A DNA stretch of 64,000 nt from DASXRA01 sp963737425 (GCA_963737425.1 CAVTSX010000009.1:1612001-1676000); one strand, 5' to 3'; shown: positions 44,619 to 53,715, counted from the stretch's first letter. The notes: generated by a model from the sequence alone, not told the origin. Numbers and translations are program-made.

Positions 44619-44654
44619 CGGCAAAGCCTGGCAGAGCACAGCCGGACTCGGCGT

Positions 44655-44703
44655 CGCGCCACGGCGCTGTTCCGGCATCTTGTCCGGATAGCGCCGTGGC
44701 GCG
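44655..44703 (-). terminator. Large hairpin terminator after the H+-pyrophosphatase gene
   Basis: A perfect 14-bp stem (CGCGCCACGGCGCT at 44655-44668 with its complement at 44690-44703) continues with an inner TCCGG/CCGGA pairing. It starts 18 bp beyond the pyrophosphatase stop and ends the leftward transcript before the Rv3647c-like gene. No T-run. Confidence 0.8.
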
Positions 44704-44720
44704 GCCTGGCTTTGCTGAGC

Positions 44721-47060
44721 TCAGCTACCGGCCGGGGTGTTGATCGGCTGTGACGTGGTGGGCGCGGCGTCGGCCGGCGAGGCACCCATCGACACCTTGC
44801 GCCGCTTCGACACGACGATGGCCGCGACGATGATGCCGAACGCGACGATCGAGATGAGGGCCCGGAAGCCGGCCGAGGCGCTGTCGCCCAGGCTGAGCTT
44901 GACGACCGCCGGCGCGATGAGCACCGAGACGAGGTTCATGACCTTGATCAGCGGGTTGATGGCGGGGCCCGCGGTGTCCTTGAACGGGTCGCCCACCGTG
45001 TCGCCGATGACCGTCGCGGAGTGCGCCTCGCTGCCCTTGCCGCCGAAGTTGCCGTCCTCGACCATCTTCTTCGCGTTGTCCCACGCACCGCCGGAATTCG
45101 CCAGGAAGACCGCCATGAGAACGCCGGCGCCGATCGCCCCGGTCAGATAGCCGGCCAGTGGGGCGACGCCGAAGGTGAACCCGATGACGATCGGGGCGAG
45201 GATCGCCAGCAGACCGGGGGTAGCGAGTTCGCGAAGCGAGTCCTTCGTGCAGATGTCGACAACGCGGGCGTACTCGGGCTTCTCGGTGCCCTCCATGATC
45301 CCGGGGTGGGTACGGAACTGCTCGCGTACCTCGAACACGACCCGCCCGGCTGCCCGGCCCACGGCGCTAATCGCCAGGCTGCTGAACAGGAAGACGACCG
45401 AGGCTCCGATGATCAGGCCCACCAGGTTGTTGGGCTGAGTGAGGTTCGTGATGAAGGCGAAGTTGTCGTCTGCTGGAACCGTGCCAGTCTTCGCGATAGC
45501 GATCGAAACCGCATCGGTGAACGAGCCGAACAGCGCCGTAGCCGCGAGGACGGCCGTGGCGATCGCGATGCCCTTGGTGATCGCCTTGGTGGTGTTGCCG
45601 ACTGCGTCGAGGTCGGTGAGGACGCGAGCGCCCGCCTCGTCGATGTCACCGCTCATCTCGGCGATGCCCTGCGCATTGTCACTGACCGGCCCGAACGTGT
45701 CCATCGAGACGATGACACCGGCGGTGGTCAGCAGACCACACCCGGCCAGGGCGACCGCGAACAGGGCGACCGCGATCGACCCGCTGCCGAGCAGGAACGC
45801 GCCGAACACCGCGAGTGCGATCAGGATGGCGGTGTACACGGCGGACTCGAGGCCCAGCGAGATGCCCGCCAGGATGACGGTCGCGGGCCCGGTGAGAGAG
45901 GTGCGCGCGACATCGGTGACCGGACGGCGGATCGTGTCGGTGAAGTAACCGGTCAGCTGCTGGATTAGGACCGCGAGCACGATACCGATCAGTACCGCGA
46001 CGAAGGCGATGACCGCTGGGTTGCCCTTTGCGTGGGGGACCCCGGCGAGGTCGGAGAACTTGGTGGGCAGGTAGCTGAACGCGACGATCGCGACCAGGAC
46101 GAGAGACACCGCTGCAGACAGGAAGAACCCGCGGTTGATCGCCACCAGGCCGTTGCGGTCGGACGAACGCAGGTTCGTGGTGAAGACACCAACGACCGAG
46201 CTGATGATGCCGATACCGCCGATGATCAGCGGCAGCAGCAGACCCTTGGCGCCGAATGCCGTCTGGCCCAGGATCAGAGCGGCCACGAGCATGACGGCGT
46301 AGGACTCGAAGAGGTCGGCTGCCATACCGGCGCAGTCGCCCACGTTGTCGCCGACGTTGTCGGCGATGGTGGCGGCGTTGCGCGGGTCGTCCTCCGGGAT
46401 GCCCGCCTCGACCTTGCCGACGAGGTCGGCGCCGACGTCGGCGGCCTTGGTGAAGATGCCGCCGCCGACACGCATGAACATGGCCAGCAATGCGCCGCCG
46501 AAGCCGAAGCCCTCGAGAACGGTCGGGGCATGGTCGTTGAAGATCAGCAGCACGGTCGACGCGCCGAGCAGGCCGAGACCGACCGTGAGCATGCCGACGA
46601 TGCCGCCCGTGCGGAATGCGACCCGGAAGCCGCGCGCGCCCTGCCCGACCCGGGCCGCCGCCGCAACACGCACGTTCGCCTGCGTGGCAAGGGTCATGCC
46701 GACGTAGCCGACGGTGGCGGAGAACGCCGCGCCGACCAGGAAGAACAGCGCCCGCCCGAACTGCACGATGAAGCCGCCGTCGTTCACAGGCAGCGCGAGC
46801 AGGAGCAGGAACACGATGACCGCGAAGACACCGAGGGTCCGGAATTGCCGGTTCAGATAGGCGCGAGCGCCCTCCTGCACGGCCTTGGATATCTCCTGCA
46901 TGCGAGGCGTGCCCTGATCGGCCTTGAGCACCTCCTGGACAAGGACGTAGGCAAATCCCAGGGCGACGAGCGCCACGACGAGAATCACGGCTACCAGGCC
47001 GTGCTCGCCCCCGGAAATTGCCGGGGCAGCGATCAGTTCATGCTGATTGGCCATCGCCAT
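44721..47060 (-). CDS. hppA: Membrane-bound proton-translocating pyrophosphatase
   Basis: 779 residues with about 16 membrane spans. The pyrophosphate site is visible as TKAADVGADLVGKVEAG followed by the acidic NAATIADNVGDNVGDCAGM region, and the C-terminal ANSGGAWDNAKK motif is intact. The subtype motif GNTTKAITKG has Lys492 and Thr495, which marks K+-independent H+-pumping enzymes (K+-dependent ones have Ala there). It uses PPi from biosynthesis to pump protons out. AAGGAG lies 5 bp before the ATG. Confidence 0.96.
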   Translation of the reverse strand: MAMANQHELIAAPAISGGEHGLVAVILVVALVALGFAYVLVQEVLKADQGTPRMQEISKAVQEGARAYLNRQFRTLGVFAVIVFLLLLALPVNDGGFIVQFGRALFFLVGAAFSATVGYVGMTLATQANVRVAAAARVGQGARGFRVAFRTGGIVGMLTVGLGLLGASTVLLIFNDHAPTVLEGFGFGGALLAMFMRVGGGIFTKAADVGADLVGKVEAGIPEDDPRNAATIADNVGDNVGDCAGMAADLFESYAVMLVAALILGQTAFGAKGLLLPLIIGGIGIISSVVGVFTTNLRSSDRNGLVAINRGFFLSAAVSLVLVAIVAFSYLPTKFSDLAGVPHAKGNPAVIAFVAVLIGIVLAVLIQQLTGYFTDTIRRPVTDVARTSLTGPATVILAGISLGLESAVYTAILIALAVFGAFLLGSGSIAVALFAVALAGCGLLTTAGVIVSMDTFGPVSDNAQGIAEMSGDIDEAGARVLTDLDAVGNTTKAITKGIAIATAVLAATALFGSFTDAVSIAIAKTGTVPADDNFAFITNLTQPNNLVGLIIGASVVFLFSSLAISAVGRAAGRVVFEVREQFRTHPGIMEGTEKPEYARVVDICTKDSLRELATPGLLAILAPIVIGFTFGVAPLAGYLTGAIGAGVLMAVFLANSGGAWDNAKKMVEDGNFGGKGSEAHSATVIGDTVGDPFKDTAGPAINPLIKVMNLVSVLIAPAVVKLSLGDSASAGFRALISIVAFGIIVAAIVVSKRRKVSMGASPADAAPTTSQPINTPAGS

Positions 47061-47188
47061 CCAGACTCCTTAACAGGCCATGCATACTCAAGGCAGGTTT
47101 GACGCCCAGCGCCGGCGTCGGCAACCGACGCGGCAGGACATGATCCGGGGGAGTGTAGCCGCCCGCGTACTACCTACCGTCGCGCAGG

Positions 47189-47542
47189 TCACTCAGTTGC
47201 GCTTGGCAGGCTCCGAATCGCCTCGTCAACCGACGGGTGAATGGCGAATACGGCATCGAGGCCGGTTATCCGGAACAGCTTGAGAACGCGATCCTGGCTG
47301 CAGACCAGCGGCAATGCCCCGCCTAGTTCGGTCGCGTGTTTGCGGGCTGCCACGAGCGTGCCCAGGCCGGTTGAGTCGAGAAAGCCGACTTCGGACAGGT
47401 CGACGATGACGGTGCGCTGCCCGGAGTCGACGAGGTCGGTAAGTCGATCTCGCAGCGTCGGCGCGGAGTACATATCTACCTCGCCCTTGACTGACAGGAC
47501 CGTCTGACCTGCCACGGTCTTGCTCGCCAGCGAGACCTGCAC
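47189..47542 (-). CDS. STAS-domain anti-sigma factor antagonist
   Basis: 117 residues, a single STAS domain. The phosphorylatable serine is Ser57 in VGFLDSTGLGTLV, the classical SpoIIAA/RsbV site. When unphosphorylated such proteins bind an anti-sigma kinase and free a sigma factor. No cognate kinase or sigma gene is in the window. The TadG-type frame upstream reads into this gene in another frame for 317 bp. Confidence 0.9.
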   Translation of the reverse strand: MQVSLASKTVAGQTVLSVKGEVDMYSAPTLRDRLTDLVDSGQRTVIVDLSEVGFLDSTGLGTLVAARKHATELGGALPLVCSQDRVLKLFRITGLDAVFAIHPSVDEAIRSLPSATE

Positions 47543-48101
47543 GACCCACCTCCATGTGTTGCCGTCTCATCGGCCGCTCGGCGCGGACGCGACCGCCGTC
47601 ATGCCGCGACTTATGTTGCCACACACAGCGCATCCGGAACCTGAATCGTTGTCCTGTCCCCCCGGATTCTTCAACCAAAGGCGCCTTCCCGTCGAGAGCG
47701 TCGGAGGTTCCCGAAGCCGACGGATTTACCGTATTCAGGCGCCCAGCACGCGCCGACGCTGTCGCGGTGGAACTACCCGCGCCGGGCAGATCCACGGCGA
47801 CGGTTACGCGAACATCGACCGTGCCGCTGCGGCCGTCCGCGGCAAGCGCCGCATGACATCCGACCAATACGCCGCCGTTTGCCCGCGCTATGGGAACAGC
47901 ATGCGCGCAGACATCGTCAGCGAGGCCGATGGCGTCGGCAGCGGCGAGCGCTGCCAGGTCGGCCGCAGATTCGGCCCGGTGGCGAGCGAGCACGGCCGAT
48001 GTACGCAGCGAAACGGCGATGCCCACGAGAAGTACCAGCGCCGAACAGGCCAAGACCCACACGCTGGCCGCGCCGCGGTCGGCCCGGCGAAGGCCGCCCA
48101 T
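47226..48101 (-). CDS. TadE/TadG-like pilus-assembly protein with an abnormal long tail
   Basis: 291 residues from ATG 48101 (TGATG junction with the TadE gene). About the first 125 residues are convincing: RGAASVWVLACSALVLLVGI membrane anchor, then AESAADLAALAAADAIG, as in the last gene of mycobacterial flp/tadE clusters (Rv3654c). From about 47725 the translation turns basic and low quality, passing under the STAS gene in another frame to 47226. The original stop was probably lost by mutation or frameshift, or the sequence has an indel. The authentic protein likely ends near 47720. Confidence 0.7.
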   Translation of the reverse strand: MGGLRRADRGAASVWVLACSALVLLVGIAVSLRTSAVLARHRAESAADLAALAAADAIGLADDVCAHAVPIARANGGVLVGCHAALAADGRSGTVDVRVTVAVDLPGAGSSTATASARAGRLNTVNPSASGTSDALDGKAPLVEESGGTGQRFRFRMRCVWQHKSRHDGGRVRAERPMRRQHMEVGRAGLAGEQDRGRSDGPVSQGRGRYVLRADAARSTYRPRRLRAAHRHRRPVRSRLSRLNRPGHARGSPQTRDRTRRGIAAGLQPGSRSQAVPDNRPRCRIRHSPVG

Positions 48102-48523
48102 CACGGTGCAACGCCGGTCGTCGCGTCCGGCTCAGCAGCCGCGACCGCGTGTTCAACCACTGCCAGGCCGGGCAGCCAACCGCCCATCGGATGCACCATG
48201 ATCCGGACCCGAGCCCGGACCTGGTCGCCCGACCGACTGATGGTCAGCGTCGCCCCAGGCGCCGATGCCGCTGCCAGCCTTGCGGCCGCCGCGGAGTCAT
48301 CGCGAGCCGCTGCCCGCGCGGCCTCGCGGGCGGCGTCGGCCGCGCGGACGCGCTGGCCGGCCACCGAGACCGCCGACAGCGCAACAGCCACCAAGATCAT
48401 CAGGACCGGCAGAGCGGCGGCAAGTTCGGCGGTCACCATCCCTGCATCCGAGCGGCGTCGGCGCGATCGGCCCCAACGGGGTCGCTCGGCAACCCCGAGC
48501 AGACCCGGAATACGAACAGCCAC
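48101..48523 (-). CDS. TadE-like pseudopilin
   Basis: 140 residues from GTG 48523, 10 bp after the Flp-like gene. The TadE signature is the cleavage and helix region DAGMVTAELAAALPVLMILV, with the Glu five residues after the processing point. The body is a short globular domain. It would be exported and processed by the prepilin peptidase and form minor pilus subunits. The stop overlaps the next gene by one base. Confidence 0.8.
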   Translation of the reverse strand: MAVRIPGLLGVAERPRWGRSRRRRSDAGMVTAELAAALPVLMILVAVALSAVSVAGQRVRAADAAREAARAAARDDSAAAARLAAASAPGATLTISRSGDQVRARVRIMVHPMGGWLPGLAVVEHAVAAAEPDATTGVAP

Positions 48524-48533
48524 GAGACCGGCG

Positions 48534-48722
48534 TCAGATCGAGTGCAGGGCCGACTGGATGATCGAGGCCAGCGCGGACTGAACCGCACTGCTGCGCACG
48601 ATCTTGTAGAGCACGGCGGCGAAGGCCACGGCCGCTACCGTGCCCACGGCGTACTCCGCCGTTGTCATTCCGGCATCGGCTGTGTCCCGGACGCGCCGGA
48701 CGATTCGCATAAAGAAGTTCAT
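48534..48722 (-). CDS. Flp-type pilin-like protein (DUF4244)
   Basis: 62 residues from ATG 48722. It matches DUF4244/Rv3656c-type proteins: a short basic leader, then DAGMTTAEYAVGTVAAVAFA, where the Glu five after the cleavage point and the following hydrophobic helix are pilin features. The tail is amphipathic. First gene of the three-gene pilus block. The motor and platform genes (TadA, TadB, TadC) that usually stand just upstream are absent. Confidence 0.85.
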   Translation of the reverse strand: MNFFMRIVRRVRDTADAGMTTAEYAVGTVAAVAFAAVLYKIVRSSAVQSALASIIQSALHSI

Positions 48723-49174
48723 GGCAATCAGCCAACCGGCGCGGCACCGTGCGCGGAACCGGCCCGTGCAGTTTGTGGACAAGCGGCCGGCCTGTGGATA
48801 GCGAACTTGACAAGGATCGCGCAGCCCTTGGCCCCGTTCGGTGCACCTGCTCGTCGAGACGCGACCACGCGTATCCCGCGGACGGCACCAAGGTCCCGGC
48901 CGCCGACCGCAGGCGCGGCAACCTAGGCGTCGCGCCGAAGCAGCAACCGCTCGCGCACTGGCCAAGTTGAACTTGCGCGACCAGGCCCGGGCAGTTGTCG
49001 TCGGCTACGAGTCCGCAGAGCCAAGTTCAGGTCGTTAGCGGCTTCGCGAGACGCAGACGGATGGAACCGATCGTTTGGAGCATGGAGCTTCTCCTCCGGA
49101 TCGACTGGACTCGTCGGCATGGCAAACATGACTGACACGAAGCACCGAGGCACCCCGACACGCATCGGCTCGCG
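48723..49174. other. Intergenic stretch upstream of the pilus genes
   Basis: About 450 bp between the divergent Flp-like gene and the DUF1772 gene. No coding signal is convincing on either strand, and no Tad ATPase or TadC remnant was recognised. It should contain promoters for both flanking genes; I could not pick one with confidence. Confidence 0.5.
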
Positions 49175-49654
49175 ATGAATGGCCTGCTGCTGTGGCTCAC
49201 CGTGGTGACGTTGCTCGGCTGCGGAGTGATGGCCGGCGTCTTCATCGGTTTCTCCGTACTGGTGATGAAGGCGCTTGCTCGCCGCCCGGCGGCAGAGAGC
49301 ATCCCGGCGATGCAGGCCATCAACTCGATCGCTGAGCGGCCCGCGTTCCTGAGCATGTTCGTCGGCACCACCGTGGCCTGCGCCGTACTGGCCATCTGGG
49401 CGCCCATACGCGGAGGGGACTTTCCGCCCTACCTCATCGCGGCCGCCGCCGCGTACATCGTCGGCACGTTCCTGCTGACGATCACCTACCACGTCCCACG
49501 CAACAACGCATTGAACGCCGTCGACCCGAGCAGCGCCGAGGCATCTCGCACCTGGTCGGCATATCACCCTGGATGGACCGCGATGAATCACGTGCGCGCA
49601 GTGGCAGCTCTGGCTGCCACGGCCGCGCTGGCCGGCGCGCTGCACGTCGGTTGA
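49175..49654 (+). CDS. DUF1772 / anthrone-oxygenase-like membrane protein
   Basis: 159 residues with four predicted spans. The pattern GVMAGVFIGFSVLVMKAL at the start, a central LLTITYHVPRNNALNAVDPS and the late W-x-x-Y-H-P-G-W/N-H-V-R segment match DUF1772 proteins, some of which act as anthrone oxygenases. TYHVPRNNAL contains the conserved polar P-x-N core. It is followed after 44 bp by a related protein, so the pair may form a heterodimer. The substrate is unknown. Confidence 0.8.
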   Translation: MNGLLLWLTVVTLLGCGVMAGVFIGFSVLVMKALARRPAAESIPAMQAINSIAERPAFLSMFVGTTVACAVLAIWAPIRGGDFPPYLIAAAAAYIVGTFLLTITYHVPRNNALNAVDPSSAEASRTWSAYHPGWTAMNHVRAVAALAATAALAGALHVG

Positions 49655-49698
49655 CCGCCCGCCTTGTGAATTCACCCCTACCTACAAAGGAGATCTCG

Positions 49699-50235
49699 AT
49701 GACCAACACCTTGTCCGTGACCGAGCCGACCAGCCGCCGCCAACAATCGTCGGGCCCGCTTCTTGGAGCAGCCACCGTGACGACCGGCCTGAGCGCGGGC
49801 GTTTGGTTCGCCTACGCCTGCTCGGTGATGCCTGGCCTGGGGCGCTCCGACACCCGCACCTACATCGAAGTCATGCAGAACATCAACGAAGCGATCCAGA
49901 ACCCCGTGTTCTTCGCCGTCTTCTTCGGGGCACCTGCGCTCACCGGCATTGCCGCCTTCCTCCAGCGCCGTCACGGGCGACGCGACATGCTGCGCTGGAC
50001 CACGGCGTCCTTCGTGCTGTCGGCCATCACGTTGGTCACGACCAGCGCGTTCAGCGTGCCGCTCAACGACAAGCTCGCCGACGCAGGTGGCCCGGACCGC
50101 ATCGCCGATCCGTCACACGTCCTCGACCAGTTCGAAGGCCCGTGGCTCGCCTGGAACATCGTCCGACTGCTGGCCTCGACCGCAGCGCTGGCCTGCCTCG
50201 TCAAAGCTCTGATGCTGCGCGGCCGTGACCGCTGA
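49699..50235 (+). CDS. DUF1772-related membrane protein
   Basis: 178 residues from ATG 49699, which has AAAGGAGA 5-6 bp upstream. The frame open further left overlaps the previous gene. Four spans; the core FSVPLNDKLADAG corresponds to the P-x-N segment of the DUF1772 family. The first part YIEVMQNINEAIQNPVFF also fits. Paralogue of the preceding gene, probably in the same transcript. The enzyme role is not established. Confidence 0.8.
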   Translation: MTNTLSVTEPTSRRQQSSGPLLGAATVTTGLSAGVWFAYACSVMPGLGRSDTRTYIEVMQNINEAIQNPVFFAVFFGAPALTGIAAFLQRRHGRRDMLRWTTASFVLSAITLVTTSAFSVPLNDKLADAGGPDRIADPSHVLDQFEGPWLAWNIVRLLASTAALACLVKALMLRGRDR

Positions 50236-50252
50236 TCTGCGGGGGACGCGGA

Positions 50253-50903
50253 TCAACTCGTCCGGCGGGTAAGCGTCGCCGAGCCGATCGCGCAGAGCGT
50301 CGCACCGACAACAGTTTCGACGCCGATTCGGACGAGCCCGCCTTCGAGATGCCGCGGGCGGTCCGAATCGACCAGCTGAAGAAGCGCCCTCACCGGCGGC
50401 AGACCAGGGATGAGAAGGCAGGCCGTTGTCGCCATGAGCAGAAGCGCCGCGGTCCATCCCCGGCTGCGGATCAGCGGCTGTGCGCAAAGGCTCGCGATGC
50501 TGACGCCGGCGAGTGCGGTGAGAAAGTGCATCGCCAGACCGGTGCCGATGGCACGCGTTCCGAAGTCGGCGTGATTGCTCGCGCACGCAAGCACCAATGA
50601 CGGGGCGACAAGGGCGATCGATCCGAGCAACGCGGCGAGCAGCTTGCCTATCCGCGCCCGGACGACACCGCCCAGCGAGGCGGCAGTGATCGATGCCTGT
50701 GCGGCGTCCTCGTAGTTCAGCGTCGTTACCGTCAGCCAGGCAGCGATCGGCAAGAGGATCGCGGCGGACGTGGCGAGAGTGGGCAACATCGGCCCACCCG
50801 CGGCATCCGTGGCGCCAAGCCCGAGTCCGTAAGTGACCGCAGGCGGGAACCACCGGTGCGACCGGATGCATCCGATGCTGAAGTAGCGCACGGCGCTCAA
50901 CAC
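50253..50903 (-). CDS. ABC-2 type exporter permease (last gene of operon)
   Basis: 216 residues from GTG 50903, overlapping the end of the ATPase gene by 7 bp. Hydrophobic segments such as TLATSAAILLPIAAWLTV and LLAALLGSIALVAPSLVLA suggest about five to six spans. There is no standard family motif I recognise; it is called a permease because it is coupled to an ATPase gene. Such pairs often give immunity to peptide antibiotics. Confidence 0.6.
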   Translation of the reverse strand: MLSAVRYFSIGCIRSHRWFPPAVTYGLGLGATDAAGGPMLPTLATSAAILLPIAAWLTVTTLNYEDAAQASITAASLGGVVRARIGKLLAALLGSIALVAPSLVLACASNHADFGTRAIGTGLAMHFLTALAGVSIASLCAQPLIRSRGWTAALLLMATTACLLIPGLPPVRALLQLVDSDRPRHLEGGLVRIGVETVVGATLCAIGSATLTRRTS

Positions 50904-51721
50904 ACGATGCCTGCCCGGACGTTGCGGACCTCGAACACCGACCAGCCCTGCTCGATGACGCAGACCAGCGCGCGATCGCAGTCCGCCGGCGCGACATGAA
51001 CCGCGACTGCGGCGCCATCGATTGCGCTGATCCGATGGGCAGCGTCGATTCGTGGTTGGCGATGGGAGATTGCGCCGTCGCGCCGGCGCAGCGTGATCAA
51101 CGTCGTCAAGTCGTCGACGACAGTGGACGGCCATTGCAGGACACCGTCATGAAGCCTGCACATCCGCGTCCCGACGACGGGTTGGTGATCGCTCACCAAG
51201 ACAGCGGCGCCTTGTGCACACGTCTGGCTGATCAGCTCGTCGAGCGTCCGGCTGCTCTGTTCATCGAGTCCTGTGCGGGGCTCGTCCAACACGACAAGCG
51301 TCTCCGGAGCGAGAAACGCCTGGATCACCCCTACCTTCTGCAGGTTTCCCTTCGACAACGTCTCCAGATCGACGCCGAGTCCAGGCGCGAGGGCAAACGC
51401 GTTCGCCAGGAATTCGCTCCGCAGTCGGATATCCGTCGCCGCCATGCCCTTGAGGCGTCCCATGTGCCACAGGTATGACGCAGCGTCCAGCGAGCCGGGC
51501 GGGCGGAATCGCTCTGGCAGGTAGCCAACTCGTCGCGGCCGGCCGCGCATCTGCCCCGCATCCACACGCGTCAGCCCGGCGACGATCCGCAACAACGTCG
51601 ACTTCCCGCAACCGTTGGTACCGGTGACAACGGTGCACGAGCCAGACGCGAGGTCGAGGTCGAGACCGTCGAGAACTCGCCGCCTGCCGCGCTGCTTCAC
51701 AATCCCCTGTGCAGTAAGCAC
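50897..51721 (-). CDS. ABC transporter ATP-binding protein
   Basis: 274 residues from GTG 51721. Walker A is GTNGCGKST and Walker B LVVLDEPRTGLD. The signature is LSKGNLQKV, a variant of LSGGQ seen in bacteriocin/antibiotic-type exporters. The switch His is in SDHQP. The C-terminal 80 residues carry no known domain. It pairs with the permease overlapping its end. Confidence 0.85.
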   Translation of the reverse strand: MLTAQGIVKQRGRRRVLDGLDLDLASGSCTVVTGTNGCGKSTLLRIVAGLTRVDAGQMRGRPRRVGYLPERFRPPGSLDAASYLWHMGRLKGMAATDIRLRSEFLANAFALAPGLGVDLETLSKGNLQKVGVIQAFLAPETLVVLDEPRTGLDEQSSRTLDELISQTCAQGAAVLVSDHQPVVGTRMCRLHDGVLQWPSTVVDDLTTLITLRRRDGAISHRQPRIDAAHRISAIDGAAVAVHVAPADCDRALVCVIEQGWSVFEVRNVRAGIVC

Positions 51722-51735
51722 TTTGACCTCGAAAG

Positions 51736-52512
51736 TCAGCGACGACGCGGCCGGGTGGGCTCCCAGCGGAACGTGACGAGAGCAGCGAGGATGCCCGAGA
51801 CTGCCCACGCTGCGAGCACGGCCAGATCGCGGATCGGCAAGGATCCGTACGCCAGCGCATGGTCCGTCGCATGGACGATCGGCTCGACCGGTAGGTACGT
51901 CGCAAGCGTCATCAGCCAATGCGGTTCGTTGTCTGGTGAGCCGAACACCCCGGACACGAACACTATCGGCAGGTAGGTCAGGCCCAGGATCGGGAAAGCG
52001 CTAGCCACCGTCGGCACGAACCCGGTCAGCGCGGTAGCCGACGCGGCGCAGGCGATCGCACCGAGAATCAGCGCCGCTATAACGGGGAACGCTCGATCTG
52101 CATCGAGATGAACGGCGCGGAACAGGACGCCGGCGAGCACCGCGACTGCGCCAGACAGCACGGCGATCAGCACGGTCGCCGCGATACGTCCGGTGAAGTA
52201 GCACCACGGCGGCAACGGCGTGGCGCGCCAGCGTTTGAGCACTCCTGCCTCGCGAGAAGCGACAAGGCCGATGCCGTGTGTTGTCCAGGCGGTCATGGTG
52301 ACGCCGAGAACCGCGTACCCCGCCAGCTGGGACAGTGACACGTGAGCCTTGGTGTCGGCGAGCAGGAGCAGCAGCACCGGCAAGACAATGCCGGTGCTCA
52401 TCGACCGAGGCGTCCGAACGAGCAGTCCGAGCTGGTGACGCAACTGCCCCGCAAGCAACGGCGCAATCCGTGGCAGCGCGGCTGGGTCAGGCAGAACTGT
52501 CGGAGAAGGCAT
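51736..52512 (-). CDS. ABC-2 type transporter permease
   Basis: 258 residues from ATG 52512, overlapping the upstream ATPase gene by 26 bp. About six spans: STGIVLPVLLLLLADTK, TVLIAVLSGAVAVLAGVLF, VIAALILGAIACA and others. The amphipathic EAGVLKRWRATPLPPWCY segment is typical of ABC-2 drug and antibiotic exporters (DrrB-like). It works with the ATPase at 52487 to pump out a hydrophobic compound. Confidence 0.85.
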   Translation of the reverse strand: MPSPTVLPDPAALPRIAPLLAGQLRHQLGLLVRTPRSMSTGIVLPVLLLLLADTKAHVSLSQLAGYAVLGVTMTAWTTHGIGLVASREAGVLKRWRATPLPPWCYFTGRIAATVLIAVLSGAVAVLAGVLFRAVHLDADRAFPVIAALILGAIACAASATALTGFVPTVASAFPILGLTYLPIVFVSGVFGSPDNEPHWLMTLATYLPVEPIVHATDHALAYGSLPIRDLAVLAAWAVSGILAALVTFRWEPTRPRRR

Positions 52513-53428
52513 GCTGATCGGGCTCCGCAAGTGAGTGTCCGGCGATGGCGAGATAGGCGTCTTCGAGGCTCGGTGGGCCTACTTCGAGCCCGGACAGATC
52601 GAGTCGATTCCGGTCGGCCCAGCACACGAGTTCACGCAGATGAGCGGTGACGTCGACCGTGTGTATACGCAATGCTTGTTCCGCCGGCTGAACGCACGCA
52701 GCGAGCAGCGCCGGCAGATCAGCGATCGGAGCGTCGTCGGGTAGCGGAAATCGGACGGTGGTGGGCCCGCTCCGAGCCCGCAGTCGCGCCGGGCTGGTGT
52801 CGGCGACGAGCTGGCCGGCGGACAGGATCAAGACGCGATCAGCAAGGTGATCGGCCTCGTCCAGGTAGTGCGTCGTCAGCACTACGGTCGTACCCGTGGC
52901 CGTGAGGTTGTCGATCGTGGCCCAACACCGGCGTCGCGCCTCGGGATCGAGCCCGGTGGTGGGTTCATCCAGGAACAGAATCTCGGGATGGCCCACGATG
53001 GCAAGGCCGAGATCGACGCGACGCTGCTGGCCACCCGAGAGCGTTCCGACTCGCGCGCGGGCATCGTCGACGAGGTCGATCAGTTCGAGGACTTCGGCGA
53101 CGGGACGCGGGCTCGGGTAGAGACCGGCAAATACGGCCAGCAGGTCGTGCACCGTCGCCTCGGCGTCCAGGCTGGTGGACTGCAGCACCAGCCCGACCCG
53201 CGCTCGCCACGCCCGTCCGCCACGGCTGGGATCGGCGCCGAGGACCCGGACCGTGCCCGAGGTCGGCTCGAGGAATCCCTCCAGGGTTTCGATCGTGGTG
53301 GTCTTGCCCGCGCCGTTCGGGCCCAGCACCGCAACGACTTCACCCGCGGAGACTTCGAAGCTGACGTCATCGACAGCGACAAATTCGCCGTAGCACGTCG
53401 TGAGGCGCTCGACGGTCACGACACTCAT
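52487..53428 (-). CDS. ABC transporter ATP-binding protein (DrrA-like)
   Basis: 313 residues. Walker A GPNGAGKTTT, signature LSGGQQRRVDLGLAI, Walker B LFLDEPTTGLD and switch VLTTHYLDEAD are all present. The C-terminal extension of about 90 residues resembles that of daunorubicin-type DrrA ATPases. It is preceded by a small membrane-protein gene whose stop overlaps its ATG, and followed by its permease. Substrate unknown. Confidence 0.9.
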   Translation of the reverse strand: MSVVTVERLTTCYGEFVAVDDVSFEVSAGEVVAVLGPNGAGKTTTIETLEGFLEPTSGTVRVLGADPSRGGRAWRARVGLVLQSTSLDAEATVHDLLAVFAGLYPSPRPVAEVLELIDLVDDARARVGTLSGGQQRRVDLGLAIVGHPEILFLDEPTTGLDPEARRRCWATIDNLTATGTTVVLTTHYLDEADHLADRVLILSAGQLVADTSPARLRARSGPTTVRFPLPDDAPIADLPALLAACVQPAEQALRIHTVDVTAHLRELVCWADRNRLDLSGLEVGPPSLEDAYLAIAGHSLAEPDQHAFSDSSA

Positions 53429-53607
53429 CGGCGGTTCGTACCGCTTCGATCACGGCCGCGCGACACCGCGCCGACGATGCCCAGGACGACAACGACACCG
53501 CCGATCGCCATCAAGGGCACGCGGTGTACGGCGATCCCGATGCCGAGCAGGACGACCCCGACCAGCGCTCGCCCAGCAGGCGGTATTCCGAACAGTCGCA
53601 GCATCAC
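53425..53607 (-). CDS. Small two-span membrane protein, first gene of the exporter operon
   Basis: 60 residues: MMLRLFGIPPAGRALVGVVL, then a second hydrophobic stretch (VPLMAIGGVVVVLGIVGAV) and a basic end RGRDRSGTNRR. Overlaps the ATPase gene by 4 bp (ATGA), which supports it as a real translated gene. The topology would leave both ends in the cytoplasm. Function unknown; it may be an accessory of the exporter. Confidence 0.65.
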   Translation of the reverse strand: MMLRLFGIPPAGRALVGVVLLGIGIAVHRVPLMAIGGVVVVLGIVGAVSRGRDRSGTNRR

Positions 53608-53715
53608 AATCCCTTGCTGTTAGTGCTGATTTGACCCTTGCCACGCTGTCACGCGGCGGCGCCGATGGCATCGGCGCGGCAGTTGATCTGCGTCCTCCGA
53701 CCCTGGGTGGACGGA

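Noticed and set aside
47520..48926. 468-codon rightward frame across the pilus genes
   Set aside because: The leftward genes show pilin signatures and tight spacing; this frame is Arg/Ser/Pro-rich and without motifs.
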